64,000 nt of DNA from Vulcanimicrobiota bacterium (GCA_944322965.1 CALUQR010000002.1:307171-371170), one strand, 5' to 3'. Shown: positions 44,441-54,259, numbered from the stretch's first letter. The notes: generated by a model not told the origin, from the sequence alone. Numbers and translations: made by a program.

Positions 44441-44527
44441 ATGGCTAAATATCGCTACTTAGATTTAGAGACTTACCCTCGGCGGGGCCAATCTGGGGAT
44501 TTGGAGAGGAAAGTTGGGGCAGGCTAG
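44441..44527 (+). pseudogene. 28-codon frame, possible 5' stub of a chloramphenicol-acetyltransferase-like gene
   Basis: ATG at 44441 opens MAKYRYLDLETYPRRGQSG and stops at TAG after 28 codons. The first 16 residues recall the opening of CAT-like acetyltransferases (xYIDLETWPRKEHF). Nothing of the rest of that family follows. It could equally be chance; no good Shine-Dalgarno is present. Confidence 0.25.
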
Positions 44528-44564
44528 TAAGTAGGGAGAAAAGTTAGCGGAAGGACCTAAAAAA

Positions 44565-46085
44565 GTGCGCTCTAAAGTTTGGTATGGCGGTTTAATCTTA
44601 GCTCTGGGGGCGGCCCTCTGCGGGGGCTGTTCGGACGATAATGAATATGGCTCGCTCCACTTTACGGTGCGCAACGAGGGCAGTCCGGCCCAGCCCGAGA
44701 TCTTTATCCCCCAGGAGACGGCCCAATTGCAATTGGAGCTCTTCCAAGAGCCGGCCGTAACTGGGAAGACGATTACCTTTAGCGATAGCGCCCTGCAAGA
44801 AGAGGAGAGCGACTCTAACTCTGAGACTAGCGGAAAAGAGGCCCAGGCTAAGAGTTTAGGCCAGTTGGCGGCCGAGCGCACCTGGGATAATTTCGCCTTC
44901 GGCCACGATAAAGAGGAGGAGATTACCCGCACTTACTACCGGGCCCGGGTCGACTATACGGGGGGCGAGCCCAGCTTAGAGATCGGGGATATTCAGCAGG
45001 GGGAGTGGATCTTGAGGGTCAGCGCCTTAGACCAAGGGGGCCAGACCTTAGCCTACTATCAGGACGGGATCAATATTAATGGGGGCAGCCTGGAGTTAGA
45101 CGGCTGGTTGCAGTCGGGACGGGCCCCCGAGGGCTATCTCTACGCTACCCACACCGCCAACGGGACGCTAACTAGGATCAGTCTCTACAGTAATATTATA
45201 GAGCAATCTACTTTGAGCGCCGGCCATCCCGCCTACCTCTTTGCTAAACGCACCCAGACCCCCAAATTTAGCGATCCCTTCTACGCCACTACGGGCGGGA
45301 CGAGCCTCTTACAATTGACCCCCGACTTTAAAGCTAACCGCTTAGACGTAGAGGAATTGGGCTTTGTGCGCAATGGGACTTACGTGCGCTCGGCGGCCAA
45401 CGTCGATACGGCCCTCATCTCCTTCTTTAGCGAGGGGTTAGTGCGCTTCTTCGATTTTAGCGAGGTCTCTAACTACGATTACCTCTATACGGGCCAGGGG
45501 GCTAGCTACTTGAGCCAGTTGACGGGCGACGATTGCGTCTGGGTCTGCAACGAGAATTCTAACGATCTGAGCTTAGTCGACCTGCGCGAGCGTTCTTTAG
45601 CCTTAGAGGGCAACTTGCGCTTAGGTTCCGACTCCCCCAAAGCGGCGGAGGCCAACGCGGCCAATACTAAGATCTGGGTCTTAGCCCAGCGCAGCGGGGG
45701 CGGGGCGGTGCGCGTTATCGACTTCTCCCAAAAGGATTTAGGGGGCGAGACTTGGGCCGAATTTACGACCGACTTAGCCCAGCCTAGCGCCATCTACTTA
45801 GAGTCCGACCAGTGGGCCTGCGTGGCCGATAACCAGCGCCAAGAGGCCATCTTCTTAGACGCCGCTAACTTGGATGAGGGGCAGCGCTTAGAGGAGTTAT
45901 TTGGGGAGAGCGGAGCCCGTTTAGCCCTGCCCCAGGGTGGCGACCAGATCTTAAGCGACGGCGATCGCCTCTACGTCTTACAGAGCCAGGCCGGTCAGGT
46001 GGCTACTATCGATATTGCCACCCGCACCTTAGGCCAGACTTATAAGTTAGGGGGCAAGGCCCGCCACTTACTTAAGGTCCAGTAA
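44565..46085 (+). CDS. Lipoprotein with predicted C-terminal beta-propeller
   Basis: 506 residues starting at GTG (AAGGA upstream). The signal sequence ends in the lipobox LCGGC with Cys22 as the lipidated residue. A first beta domain (about 25-170) has an acidic low-complexity insert; the rest consists of repeated YncE/quinoprotein-like blades (YLYATHTANGTLTRISLY, CVWVCNENSNDLSLVDLRE, RLYVLQSQAGQVATIDIAT). Such propellers are usually binding modules. It is convergent with another predicted propeller gene, stops 20 bases apart. The ligand is unknown. Confidence 0.8.
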   Translation: MRSKVWYGGLILALGAALCGGCSDDNEYGSLHFTVRNEGSPAQPEIFIPQETAQLQLELFQEPAVTGKTITFSDSALQEEESDSNSETSGKEAQAKSLGQLAAERTWDNFAFGHDKEEEITRTYYRARVDYTGGEPSLEIGDIQQGEWILRVSALDQGGQTLAYYQDGININGGSLELDGWLQSGRAPEGYLYATHTANGTLTRISLYSNIIEQSTLSAGHPAYLFAKRTQTPKFSDPFYATTGGTSLLQLTPDFKANRLDVEELGFVRNGTYVRSAANVDTALISFFSEGLVRFFDFSEVSNYDYLYTGQGASYLSQLTGDDCVWVCNENSNDLSLVDLRERSLALEGNLRLGSDSPKAAEANAANTKIWVLAQRSGGGAVRVIDFSQKDLGGETWAEFTTDLAQPSAIYLESDQWACVADNQRQEAIFLDAANLDEGQRLEELFGESGARLALPQGGDQILSDGDRLYVLQSQAGQVATIDIATRTLGQTYKLGGKARHLLKVQ

Positions 46086-46104
46086 GGGGCATTCCCAGAA
46101 CCCT

Positions 46105-48135
46105 TTAACGGCGGGTGGGAAAGCGCCAGTAGTCGATGGCGTACTGCAGGTGGCCCACCAGTCGGTAGAGGGTGGTATGTTTGACGGAGTCCACGGGAAT
46201 ATTGACTACGGTGGAACTGGTATTATTGAGGGTACAGATATAGATATTGGGGGCGTTATAGTGGGAGGCCACGTAAGCTACCGCGCCGTTGGGGGAGACG
46301 GCAAAATGGTAGGGCATGACCCCTAAGTTATCGGCGGAGAGGAGGGGGATATCCTCTTGGGTATCAAAGTGGTAGCGGTCGATGCGATTAGAGGAGATAA
46401 AGGTTAAGCTGTGCTCGCCGTCGTGGATAAAGGGGCGCAGCTCCGTCCCTTGGGGCAGGCCGTGCAATTTGGCCGCCTGGCAATCTTCGGGGGCGTGGTA
46501 GGCGAAGAGTTCGTCCTCTTCCGCATAGCGAGCCACTCCGCCTAGCCAGCTGGAGTCGGGAGCCCAGACCACATCGAGGGAGTCGGCCGTTTGGGTAGCT
46601 AAGGAGGTCCACTTGAGCTCTTTAGCGGGGCGATCGTAGATCCAGACTCCCAAGGGAGAATCGCTATTTTTAGCCCCGGAGGCGGGGGTATCGTCTTTAG
46701 TAGAGATGACGATCGCCAATTGCTTATCGTCGGGAGAGGCGGCCACCTGTTGGAGGGTCATCGTCTCATCCTGACGGGAGGGGATAGTAGTAACTACCTC
46801 GATCTTAGTACTCCCCGGCTTCCAGGAGAGGAGGTTAGTAAAGTCTCTACTCTGACCCTGATCGAGGTGTTCCACTAAAAAGACTTCGTCGCTATCGCAG
46901 CCTACTACTTTTAAATTGAGAGCCGCCAAGTTCCAATAGTTGAGGGTCTGGCGCTTAACGTCTACTTCAATGGCGGAGTAGACTACCCCGGAGGGATTTT
47001 GGCCCGGAGCCAAGATCTTTTCCGCGCTGGCGGGGAATAATTTGAAACTGGAAGTCCCCGGCTTCATGCGCGGTTGGTAATTGGGGGCGCTGGGGGTGGA
47101 GGCTGCCGGGGAGAGCAATAAGAGGCGACTATCGTCTTTAAACCAGCCTAAGATCTGGTAGTTAGGGGGCAATTGGGGCTCTAAGCAGGAGACGCCCTCT
47201 CCAAAGCGGTTGGCGACCCACAGGGCGCTCTTAGTCTCCATCCCCGAAGAGATCTGGCGCTTAGCGACCCGCAAGAAGGCCAACTTCTCGCCCTTTTGGG
47301 ACCAGGTGAGCTGGTCGTAGGAGACGGTAGGTAAGACGTCTATATCGTTTTTCCAGGTCAGGAGGGAATTGGCCCCCCAGAGGATGAGCCCCCCTAAGAA
47401 GAGGAGGTAGATTAAACCTAAGGCCAGATCGTGGACCGTCCCCTCTTTAGAAGAGCTGCTCGCTGCCGGGGGCTCCTCGGAAGGCGGCGGGGCGGGAGGG
47501 AGCTTCTCTAAGGAGGGCTCCTCGGCGTTAACGGGGGTTACTTCCTGAGAGCTGGGGGGAGAAGCGGGGGGCTCCTCTTTGGCGTCTAAGGGCGGAGCTA
47601 AGCGGCGCCCGGGCAGAGGGCGGATCTGGGTCGCCTCTAAGGGGGCGGGCGGCTGGGGCTCAGGGGTAGAGGTCGGGGTAACTGGGGTCGCTTCCGCGGC
47701 CGGGACTTGGCGGGCCTGGGCTAACTGTTGGGAGGCTAAAGCCTGGAGCTCAGGGGGAATAGCTACTTCGACCGTCTTTTCAGGATCGGAGATCTGAGCG
47801 GGCGGGGTAGGCTGAGCCGCCTCTTGAGAGGGCCGGGAGGACGCCTCCTGGGGGGGCGCCTCCTGGGAGGCCTCTTTCTGAGAGGTCTCTTTCTGGAGGG
47901 GCTCCTTTATGGAGAGGGATTCCTCGGCGGGGAGAGGGGCGGACTCTTGGGGAGCGGGGGCCAGTTCGGCGGGAGCCGCCTCTTTAAGCTCTGGCGCGGG
48001 CGCAGGTCCCTCCTCTTTAACTTCTGGAGCCCCTAAGCTAGGCTGATCGGCCAATGAGAAATCGGGTTCGGGATGGATAGCCGGTTCCGGCATAGAGAGA
48101 GAGGCGGAAGGCTTAGATTGTGGCGCGTCAGTCAT
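46105..48135 (-). CDS. Membrane-anchored TolB-like propeller protein
   Basis: 676 residues: a disordered, Pro/Glu/Ala-rich cytoplasmic N-terminus (1-230), one membrane span (about 238-262, LALGLIYLLFLGGLILWGAN) and a C-terminal domain of WD40/TolB-like repeats (SYDQLTWSQKGEKLAFLRV, VVWAPDSSWLGGVARY, YHFAVSPNGAVAYVASH). No enzymatic motif. A role as an envelope scaffold or sensor is possible. It is divergent from the ATP-grasp gene. Confidence 0.75.
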   Translation of the reverse strand: MTDAPQSKPSASLSMPEPAIHPEPDFSLADQPSLGAPEVKEEGPAPAPELKEAAPAELAPAPQESAPLPAEESLSIKEPLQKETSQKEASQEAPPQEASSRPSQEAAQPTPPAQISDPEKTVEVAIPPELQALASQQLAQARQVPAAEATPVTPTSTPEPQPPAPLEATQIRPLPGRRLAPPLDAKEEPPASPPSSQEVTPVNAEEPSLEKLPPAPPPSEEPPAASSSSKEGTVHDLALGLIYLLFLGGLILWGANSLLTWKNDIDVLPTVSYDQLTWSQKGEKLAFLRVAKRQISSGMETKSALWVANRFGEGVSCLEPQLPPNYQILGWFKDDSRLLLLSPAASTPSAPNYQPRMKPGTSSFKLFPASAEKILAPGQNPSGVVYSAIEVDVKRQTLNYWNLAALNLKVVGCDSDEVFLVEHLDQGQSRDFTNLLSWKPGSTKIEVVTTIPSRQDETMTLQQVAASPDDKQLAIVISTKDDTPASGAKNSDSPLGVWIYDRPAKELKWTSLATQTADSLDVVWAPDSSWLGGVARYAEEDELFAYHAPEDCQAAKLHGLPQGTELRPFIHDGEHSLTFISSNRIDRYHFDTQEDIPLLSADNLGVMPYHFAVSPNGAVAYVASHYNAPNIYICTLNNTSSTVVNIPVDSVKHTTLYRLVGHLQYAIDYWRFPTRR

Positions 48136-48324
48136 GGCAGAAACCTTATATCCTTTGAGCTTGGGGGCCTAAATCGGTCAGCGCCAGGGCTTCTTTTTGA
48201 GGAGATACTCTCCTTCTTAAGTCCAAGCTTCTTCCCCAGAGGGGCAGGCCCAGGCCGATCTTTAGAGAAGGGGGAGAGGATATTTTTCCGAGTTTTACTT
48301 AACTGGGGAAAGGTTTTACTAGCA

Positions 48325-49704
48325 ATGGCTGATGTTGTTGATCTGATGCTGATGGCTGCCGCCCGCGAGCCCTACCGGCAGGCGGCTATCGCCCATTACC
48401 ATACTCTTTTAGAAAAGTCTGACGTGGCGGCTTTCGCCCAAGAGTTGCAAGAGGAACTGCGCAAGCGCGAGGTCATCTTTGGAGGGCGCTTCTTCTGCCC
48501 CTTCCTGCGCCCCCACTTTATTGGGCGCGAGCAGTTCTTGCTCTTACAAGACGCGGTGCGCGGCGTGACGCGGGCTATCTCCGCGCTCACCCCCAAGTTA
48601 CTGACCTCCAAAGAGCTCAAAGATAAGTTGCACTTCACCGAAGAGGAGAAGCGCCTTATCGCCATCGATCCCGGCTATCCCGAGCTCTCCGTAACTTCGC
48701 GCATGGATAGCTTCCTGATGGGCGGCAGTTTGCAATTTGTAGAGTACAACGCCGAGACCCCGGCGGGGATCGCCTACTCCGACGAGATGGCCCGCAGCTT
48801 TATGCGCACCCGCTTAGTCCACGAGTTTACGCGCGAGTACCCCTGCCAGCTGCTCTACTCCTCTAACCGCCTCTTGCAGGCCCTCTTAGATACTTACGAG
48901 GTGTGGGGCGGTACTGAGAAGCCCACTATCGGCATCATCGATTATGACGGCTTACCCACCATTCCAGAGTTCGACCTCTTATGTAAGTACTTCCAAAAGA
49001 GCGGTTATAAGAGTTTAGTGGCCGACCCGCGCAAGTTGGAATACCACAATGGGGTTCTGAGCTATCAGGGTCAGCAGATCCACATCGTCTATAAGCGTCT
49101 CTTAACTAACGAGTACTTAGACCGGGCTAGCGATTGTCAGGCTCTGTGGCAGGCTTATAAGGATCGGGCCGCGTGCTTTGTGAACTGCTTCCGTTGCAAG
49201 TACCTGCACAAGAAGGCCATCTTCGCCATCTTGAGCGATCCTAAGTATCAAGAGGGCCTGAGCGCCACCCAGCTGCAGGCCATCTACTCCCACGTGCCCT
49301 GGACGCGAGTCGTAGAAGATTGTAAGACTACCGCTCCCGACGGGCAGACTATAGATCTCTTAGAGTGGATTCGCCGCCACCGCGAGAACTTAGTGATGAA
49401 GCCCAACGACGATTACGGCGGCCACGGGGTGATGATCGGCTGGGAGAAGACGGACGCCCAGTGGGATGAGGATATTAAGAAGTGCCTCGCTACCCCCTAC
49501 GTAGTCCAAGTTAAAGTCGACGTGACGCGCGAGCATTATCCCACCTGGGACGGTCAGAAGGTCTCGGTGGGCGAGTACGCGGTCGACTTAGACCCCTACA
49601 TCTTCAACGGGCGCGCCTCCAGTATGATGACCCGCCTCTCGGGTACTTCGCTCTGCAACGTCACCTCCGGCGGCGGAGCTACGGCGACCTTTATCTTAGA
49701 TTAG
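48325..49704 (+). CDS. Circularly permuted ATP-grasp protein
   Basis: 459 residues. SLQFVEYNAETPAGIAYSD and LVMKPNDDYGGHGVMIGWE mark the permuted ATP-grasp fold (CP_ATPgrasp, related to glutathionylspermidine synthetase), whose members make peptide-like amide bonds. The long upstream extension in this frame is non-conserved; the ATG at 48325 has GGGGAAAGG about 12 bases upstream and starts the conserved protein. It heads a short operon with a small secreted protein and a GT-C-like membrane protein. The product is unknown. Confidence 0.8.
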   Translation: MADVVDLMLMAAAREPYRQAAIAHYHTLLEKSDVAAFAQELQEELRKREVIFGGRFFCPFLRPHFIGREQFLLLQDAVRGVTRAISALTPKLLTSKELKDKLHFTEEEKRLIAIDPGYPELSVTSRMDSFLMGGSLQFVEYNAETPAGIAYSDEMARSFMRTRLVHEFTREYPCQLLYSSNRLLQALLDTYEVWGGTEKPTIGIIDYDGLPTIPEFDLLCKYFQKSGYKSLVADPRKLEYHNGVLSYQGQQIHIVYKRLLTNEYLDRASDCQALWQAYKDRAACFVNCFRCKYLHKKAIFAILSDPKYQEGLSATQLQAIYSHVPWTRVVEDCKTTAPDGQTIDLLEWIRRHRENLVMKPNDDYGGHGVMIGWEKTDAQWDEDIKKCLATPYVVQVKVDVTREHYPTWDGQKVSVGEYAVDLDPYIFNGRASSMMTRLSGTSLCNVTSGGGATATFILD

Positions 49705-49723
49705 TTAGTGGAGAAGGGAAGAG

Positions 49724-50044
49724 ATGCGCAAGCAAAAGTACTTTAGTTGGGTGTGGATCTGCGCCTTAGTCTTGCTCTTGACGGTAGCCGCCCAAGCGGC
49801 CCAGTCCTTTACCAATAAGGGCGGTAAATTCGACGGCGAGTATACGGCCACTATCGAAGGGATGAAGAGTAAGAAGGTCCAGGAGAAGGTGCCCATCGAG
49901 TTGGAGGGCGTCTACATTACCGTCAAGTACAAAGAGGGCGAGAAGCGTTATAAGTTTGACGAGATCGTCGACCGGCGCTACGAGAAAGAGATCTTGGTGC
50001 GCCCCTTCGATGGTAGCGAGTCCTTCTTAGTTATCTTTAAGTAG
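49724..50044 (+). CDS. Small secreted beta protein
   Basis: 106 residues: a signal peptide (hydrophobic 9-25, cut near AQAAQS) and an 80-residue mature part rich in Lys, Glu and beta strands (GVYITVKYKEGEKRYKFDEI). Family not recognised. It lies 19 bases after the ATP-grasp gene and 15 before the glycosyltransferase-like gene, so all three are likely one transcript. Confidence 0.7.
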   Translation: MRKQKYFSWVWICALVLLLTVAAQAAQSFTNKGGKFDGEYTATIEGMKSKKVQEKVPIELEGVYITVKYKEGEKRYKFDEIVDRRYEKEILVRPFDGSESFLVIFK

Positions 50045-50059
50045 CGAGGGACTTTCTCT

Positions 50060-51523
50060 ATGCTAGAGCGCGCTGACCGCTGGCCCTTAGCGGCCCTCTT
50101 GGCGGTCAGCGCTTTTATTTTGATCTTGACCTTCCCGCGCTGGGCCTATATTGGCGACCCCTATTGGATGCGGGCCCAGGCCCAAGCCTGGTTAGAGGGA
50201 CGGGGCGACGTGCCCGCCCAGTATGCCGACGACTTAGAGGTGGGCCAGTACTGTTACCGCAACCCCCAGACGGGTCTCTATTACAGTAAGTACGGTTTAG
50301 CTAATAGCCTCTGTATGGCGCCCGTAGTCTGGCTTTGGAATAGGGAGGGGATTAGCGCCTACCAGAGCCAGGTGGGGAATAAGGCAGTAGCCATTTTAAA
50401 CTTTTATAACCTGCTCTGGGCCCTAGCTATAGCCGGGCTCACTTACCTAGGGGGGCGGCTTTGGGGCTATAACCCCTGGCTAGTAGCCCTCTGGAGCTTC
50501 CTCTGCCTCTTTAGCGGCTTTGGCTGGAATTATCTGCGCGCCCAAAATGGGGAGATCTTCCAGTGGGCGGGGGCCTTACTCTTCTTTTACGGGGCGGCGC
50601 GCCTCTGGCTTCAAAGTGCCGCTCCCTCCTCCGAGCGCTGGGCCTGGCTCAGCTTATGGTTGGGTTTAGCCCTCTTAGTCTTCCTGAAAGCCAGTTACTG
50701 GCTCTTACTGCCCTGCTGGTTGACGCTCTACCTTTGGCCGCAGGAGAGAGAAAAACGCGGGGCCCAGATCTTAGAGAATTTGCGCCGCCCCGCCCTCTGG
50801 GGGCCGCTCCTAGCCATTTTGGCCCTCTTCTTAGCTACTAATTACTGGCGCTTTGGCGGGGTTTTCAATACGGGCTATACCCAATGGAGTCGGGAGGCCC
50901 AGGCTTTCTCCGGCTCGCTCTGGGAGGGGGTGACGGGCTACCTCTGGAGCGCCGACAAGGGGCTCTTTTGGCACTGGCCCCTCTTGGCCCTAGCTCTATG
51001 GGGTTGGCCCCAGTTTATTAAAAAATTCCCCCGCCCCGCCCTCTTAGTCGCCAGTTGCGCCTTAGTAATGCTCCTTTTAAATTCTAAGTTCGTCAACTGG
51101 GGCGGCCACTGGTGCTACGGGCCGCGCTACATGCTCTTTATCTTAGTCCCCGCCTCCTGGCCCGCCTTAGAGTTGGGAGCTTACCTCTATAGGGAGCGGG
51201 CCCGCTGGAGAGAGCGTCTAGCTACTTTAGGGATAGGCGCCCTCTTAGCTTACTCTACTTACTTGCAGATACAAGTTAATGGCTTAGAGTTCTTCACCTA
51301 CTACCGGGTGGAGCGCTTGACTACCCTCTACGTTACCCCCCAAGCTAACCGGGAGTACGCGCGGCGCCATTTTGGCGTAATTTATGGGGAGTTAGCTAAT
51401 TTCCAGCGCCGCGGGGTCTATCCCCCCTGGCTCTTGACGGCCTCCCGGGAGTCTCCCCAGGCGGCCGCCCAGCTGCCTTTACTCTTGCGCCAGATAGTAG
51501 TTAGTAATTACTACTGGTTCTAA
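50060..51523 (+). CDS. GT-C-like polytopic membrane glycosyltransferase
   Basis: 487 residues with about ten membrane spans. The first extracytoplasmic loop carries an acidic pair (YADDLEVGQY, after GDPYWMRAQA), and LLNSKFVNWGGHWCYGPRYM resembles the late loop of PMT/ArnT-like GT-C enzymes, which use polyprenyl-phosphate sugars. An exact 11-bp inverted repeat (50070-50080 and 50102-50112) lies within codons 4-18. The acceptor is unknown. Confidence 0.7.
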   Translation: MLERADRWPLAALLAVSAFILILTFPRWAYIGDPYWMRAQAQAWLEGRGDVPAQYADDLEVGQYCYRNPQTGLYYSKYGLANSLCMAPVVWLWNREGISAYQSQVGNKAVAILNFYNLLWALAIAGLTYLGGRLWGYNPWLVALWSFLCLFSGFGWNYLRAQNGEIFQWAGALLFFYGAARLWLQSAAPSSERWAWLSLWLGLALLVFLKASYWLLLPCWLTLYLWPQEREKRGAQILENLRRPALWGPLLAILALFLATNYWRFGGVFNTGYTQWSREAQAFSGSLWEGVTGYLWSADKGLFWHWPLLALALWGWPQFIKKFPRPALLVASCALVMLLLNSKFVNWGGHWCYGPRYMLFILVPASWPALELGAYLYRERARWRERLATLGIGALLAYSTYLQIQVNGLEFFTYYRVERLTTLYVTPQANREYARRHFGVIYGELANFQRRGVYPPWLLTASRESPQAAAQLPLLLRQIVVSNYYWF

Positions 51524-51562
51524 ACGTCCCGCCCCCTAGAGAGCGGGGCTAGAGCGTCAGAG

Positions 51563-52795
51563 TTAATGGGGTAGAGCGATAAAGGGTAAGATGCCCTTTA
51601 ATTTAGCGATAATTACCCCATAATTGCTCATGGGGACCCCTTGTTGGCGGGCCCGCTCGAGGCGGGAGAGGACGTGCTGGCGGTTAAACATGCACCCTCC
51701 GCACTGGATAATGAGGTCGTAGGGGCGCAAGTCCTCGGGGAAGTCGGCCCCGCTCACCGTCTCTAAGCGGATCCCTTCGCCCAGCCTTTGGCGCAATAAG
51801 CGGGGCAGCTGCACGCGCCCTATATCCTCTTGTAAGGGGACGTGGGTGCAACATTCGGCGATCAAGATGCGCGCTTGGGGGGTCAGGCGCTCTAGCTCTT
51901 CCGCTCCCGCCAAATAGTAGGCCAGGTCGCCCTTATAATTGGCAAAGAGTACGGAAAAGGAGGTCAAGCGGCTGGCGGCGGGCTTCAACTTATAGACCTT
52001 ATCGAAGACTTGGGAGTCGGTCACAATCAATTGGGGCGGCGCGGCCAGAGCTTTGAGACTCTGGGGCAGCTGGTCGAAGGTGGTAGCCATAACTAGGCAG
52101 CGGCGATCTAAGAGCTCGCGGATAGTCTGCACCTGGGGTAAGATGAGGCGCCCTTGGGGGGCTTGGATATCTTGGGGCATGACTAAGAGGACGCAATCTC
52201 CACTAGAGACGAGATCCCCCAAAATACTAGCTTCCTGGCCCCCCAAATTGAGTTGGGCCACCCGCTGGCGCAAGGCCGCGATACTTTGGGGATCGACTAG
52301 AGAGACGGGGAGGGGGGCGCCCCCCAGCTCCTCCTTAAAGGCCGCTAAGTTCTCCCTTAAAGGTTCGGGCTCTACGCTATCGCTTTGGGATATGACCCAC
52401 AGGACGGGCGTCTTTTGGGCCGCAAATTTAGCCGCCCACTGGCGCTCTAAGTCCAGATCCTGAGCCTTAAAAGGGACTAAGCGGGGAGCGGCTACTAAGA
52501 TTAGAGCCACGTCTACCCGCTGGGCCATAGCCTCCGTCTTCTGGACTCGCTGGGCTCCCAGCTGGCCCTCATCGTCAAAGCCGGCGGTATCTATTAAGAG
52601 GGTGGGGCCGAGGCCCTTAACCTCCATAGCCTTAGAGACGGGGTCGGTAGTCGTCCCCGCCTGGGCAGAGACGATGGCTACCTCCTGGCCGGTAAAGGCG
52701 TTGAGGAGGGAAGATTTACCGCTATTGCGGCGTCCGAAGAAGCCAATATGGATGCGATTGGCGGATGGGGTAGAGTTTAGGGAGTTAGGATTCAT
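51563..52795 (-). CDS. hydF: [FeFe]-hydrogenase H-cluster maturation GTPase HydF
   Basis: 410 residues. HydF is the scaffold that assembles the 2Fe subcluster and passes it to the hydrogenase. The GTPase part has FFGRRNSGKSSLLN (P-loop), DTAGFDDEG and switch residues; the C-terminal cluster site has CCTHVPLQEDIGRVQL and IIQCGGCMFNR, the conserved CxH...CxxC ligands. A GGGAGGGGAG site precedes the ATG. Last gene of the operon regulator-hydE-hydG-hydF; no hydrogenase structural gene is present here. Confidence 0.96.
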   Translation of the reverse strand: MNPNSLNSTPSANRIHIGFFGRRNSGKSSLLNAFTGQEVAIVSAQAGTTTDPVSKAMEVKGLGPTLLIDTAGFDDEGQLGAQRVQKTEAMAQRVDVALILVAAPRLVPFKAQDLDLERQWAAKFAAQKTPVLWVISQSDSVEPEPLRENLAAFKEELGGAPLPVSLVDPQSIAALRQRVAQLNLGGQEASILGDLVSSGDCVLLVMPQDIQAPQGRLILPQVQTIRELLDRRCLVMATTFDQLPQSLKALAAPPQLIVTDSQVFDKVYKLKPAASRLTSFSVLFANYKGDLAYYLAGAEELERLTPQARILIAECCTHVPLQEDIGRVQLPRLLRQRLGEGIRLETVSGADFPEDLRPYDLIIQCGGCMFNRQHVLSRLERARQQGVPMSNYGVIIAKLKGILPFIALPH

Positions 52796-52810
52796 ATTGT
52801 ACTCCCCTCC

Positions 52811-54229
52811 CTAAAAGCGGAAGTCGCGCTGCCCTTGGGCGATAAGCTGCAGGCGCTCGGCCGCTATCTGGCGGGCTTTGGGATTCTTGACGTGGGGCAA
52901 CTCGCGCTCAATGAGCTCTAAGCCTAAGGCTTTCGTCTGGGGGGAGGCGTAATCTTCCAGATACTCCTTGAGGGTCAAGAGAGCGTTGGGGTGGCAGCAA
53001 TTGAGGATCTGGTTATGTTTGCAGAGCTCCATAAAGCGATCGCCCGTGCGCCCCTCGCGGTAGCAGGCCGTGCAGAAGCTGGGGATATAGCCTAACTTAA
53101 TGAGCCAACTTACGATCTCATCTAAGCTGCGATTATCGCTGACGTCAAACTGCTGGGAGTTCTCCTCTTCCTCTTCGGGCTGGACGTAGCCCCCGACGCT
53201 CGTGCGGGAGGCCCCGGAAATTTGGGAGATGCCCAGATGGAGCAGGCGCTCGCGCACCTTCTGATTCTCGCGGGTAGAGATGATCATCCCCGTATAAGGC
53301 ACGGAGACCCTAATTACGGCGCAGATCTTGGCGAAAATATCGTCGCTAATGGCGTGTTGGAAGGAGTTGGGATCGATATCGTCGGCATGTTTGACCCGGG
53401 GCAAGCTGATAGTATGGGGACCTACCCCGTAGACGGCCTCTAAGTGCTCGGCGTGCATTAAGAGGGCCGCCAACTCGTAGCGGTAATTCTCTAAGCCGAA
53501 GAGGACCCCTAAACCGACGTCGTCGATACCCCCTTGCATGGCGCGGTCCATAGCCTCGGTATGGTAGGCGTAATTGTGCTTGGGGCCGGTGGGGTGGAGG
53601 TACTCGTAATTGCCCTTATGGTAGGTCTCCTGGAAGAGGATATAAGTCCCGATCCCCGCCTCTTTGAGGCGGGTATAATTCTCTACCGTAGTGGCGGCAA
53701 TATTGACGTTGACGCGGCGAATGGCCCCGTGGCGATGCTTAATAGAGTAGATAGTGTGGATGGACTCTAAGATATACTCTAAGGGGTTGTGGACCGGATC
53801 CTCGCCGGCTTCTAAGGCTAAGCGCTTGTGGCCCATATCTTGGAGGGCGGTCACTTCGCGCACGATCTCCTCTTGGGTCAACTTCTTGCGCCGGATATGC
53901 TTATTCTTCAGATGGTAAGGGCAGTAGAGACAGCCGTTGACGCAATAATTGGAGAGGTAGAGGGGGGCGAAGAGGACGATGCGATTGCCGTAAAAGTCCT
54001 TCTTAATCTGCTCCGCTAAGGCCATTAAGCGCCCCTCGATTTGGGGATCGTCGCTAGCTAAGAGGAGGGAGGCCTCGCGGTGGTCTAAACCCTGGCGGCG
54101 GGCGGCCTTATCTAAGGTGCGCTCCAAAAGGGGCAAGTTGTGACAATTCTGCTCGGCGTAGGCCAAGCTATCTAATACTTCCTGATGGCAGATAAACTCT
54201 TCCGCCTTCTGGGAGTGGGGATTATACAT
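52811..54229 (-). CDS. hydG: [FeFe]-hydrogenase maturase HydG (tyrosine lyase)
   Basis: A 472-residue radical-SAM enzyme that cleaves tyrosine to CO and cyanide ligands for the H-cluster. YCVNGCLYCPYH holds the radical-SAM cysteines; the C-terminal auxiliary cluster site reads SFCTACYREGRTGDRFMELC, the HydG-specific CTAC motif absent from ThiH. It is separated from hydE by 30 bases and from hydF by 15. Confidence 0.97.
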   Translation of the reverse strand: MYNPHSQKAEEFICHQEVLDSLAYAEQNCHNLPLLERTLDKAARRQGLDHREASLLLASDDPQIEGRLMALAEQIKKDFYGNRIVLFAPLYLSNYCVNGCLYCPYHLKNKHIRRKKLTQEEIVREVTALQDMGHKRLALEAGEDPVHNPLEYILESIHTIYSIKHRHGAIRRVNVNIAATTVENYTRLKEAGIGTYILFQETYHKGNYEYLHPTGPKHNYAYHTEAMDRAMQGGIDDVGLGVLFGLENYRYELAALLMHAEHLEAVYGVGPHTISLPRVKHADDIDPNSFQHAISDDIFAKICAVIRVSVPYTGMIISTRENQKVRERLLHLGISQISGASRTSVGGYVQPEEEEENSQQFDVSDNRSLDEIVSWLIKLGYIPSFCTACYREGRTGDRFMELCKHNQILNCCHPNALLTLKEYLEDYASPQTKALGLELIERELPHVKNPKARQIAAERLQLIAQGQRDFRF

Positions 54230-54259
54230 CTTTTTAGTACCTTTCTTCTGAGTTAGGAG

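Noticed and set aside
48325..49704. Glutathionylspermidine synthetase acting with the polyamine genes
   Set aside because: It shares the permuted ATP-grasp fold, but no amidase domain or specific residues support this, and it is 5.6 kb away in another operon.
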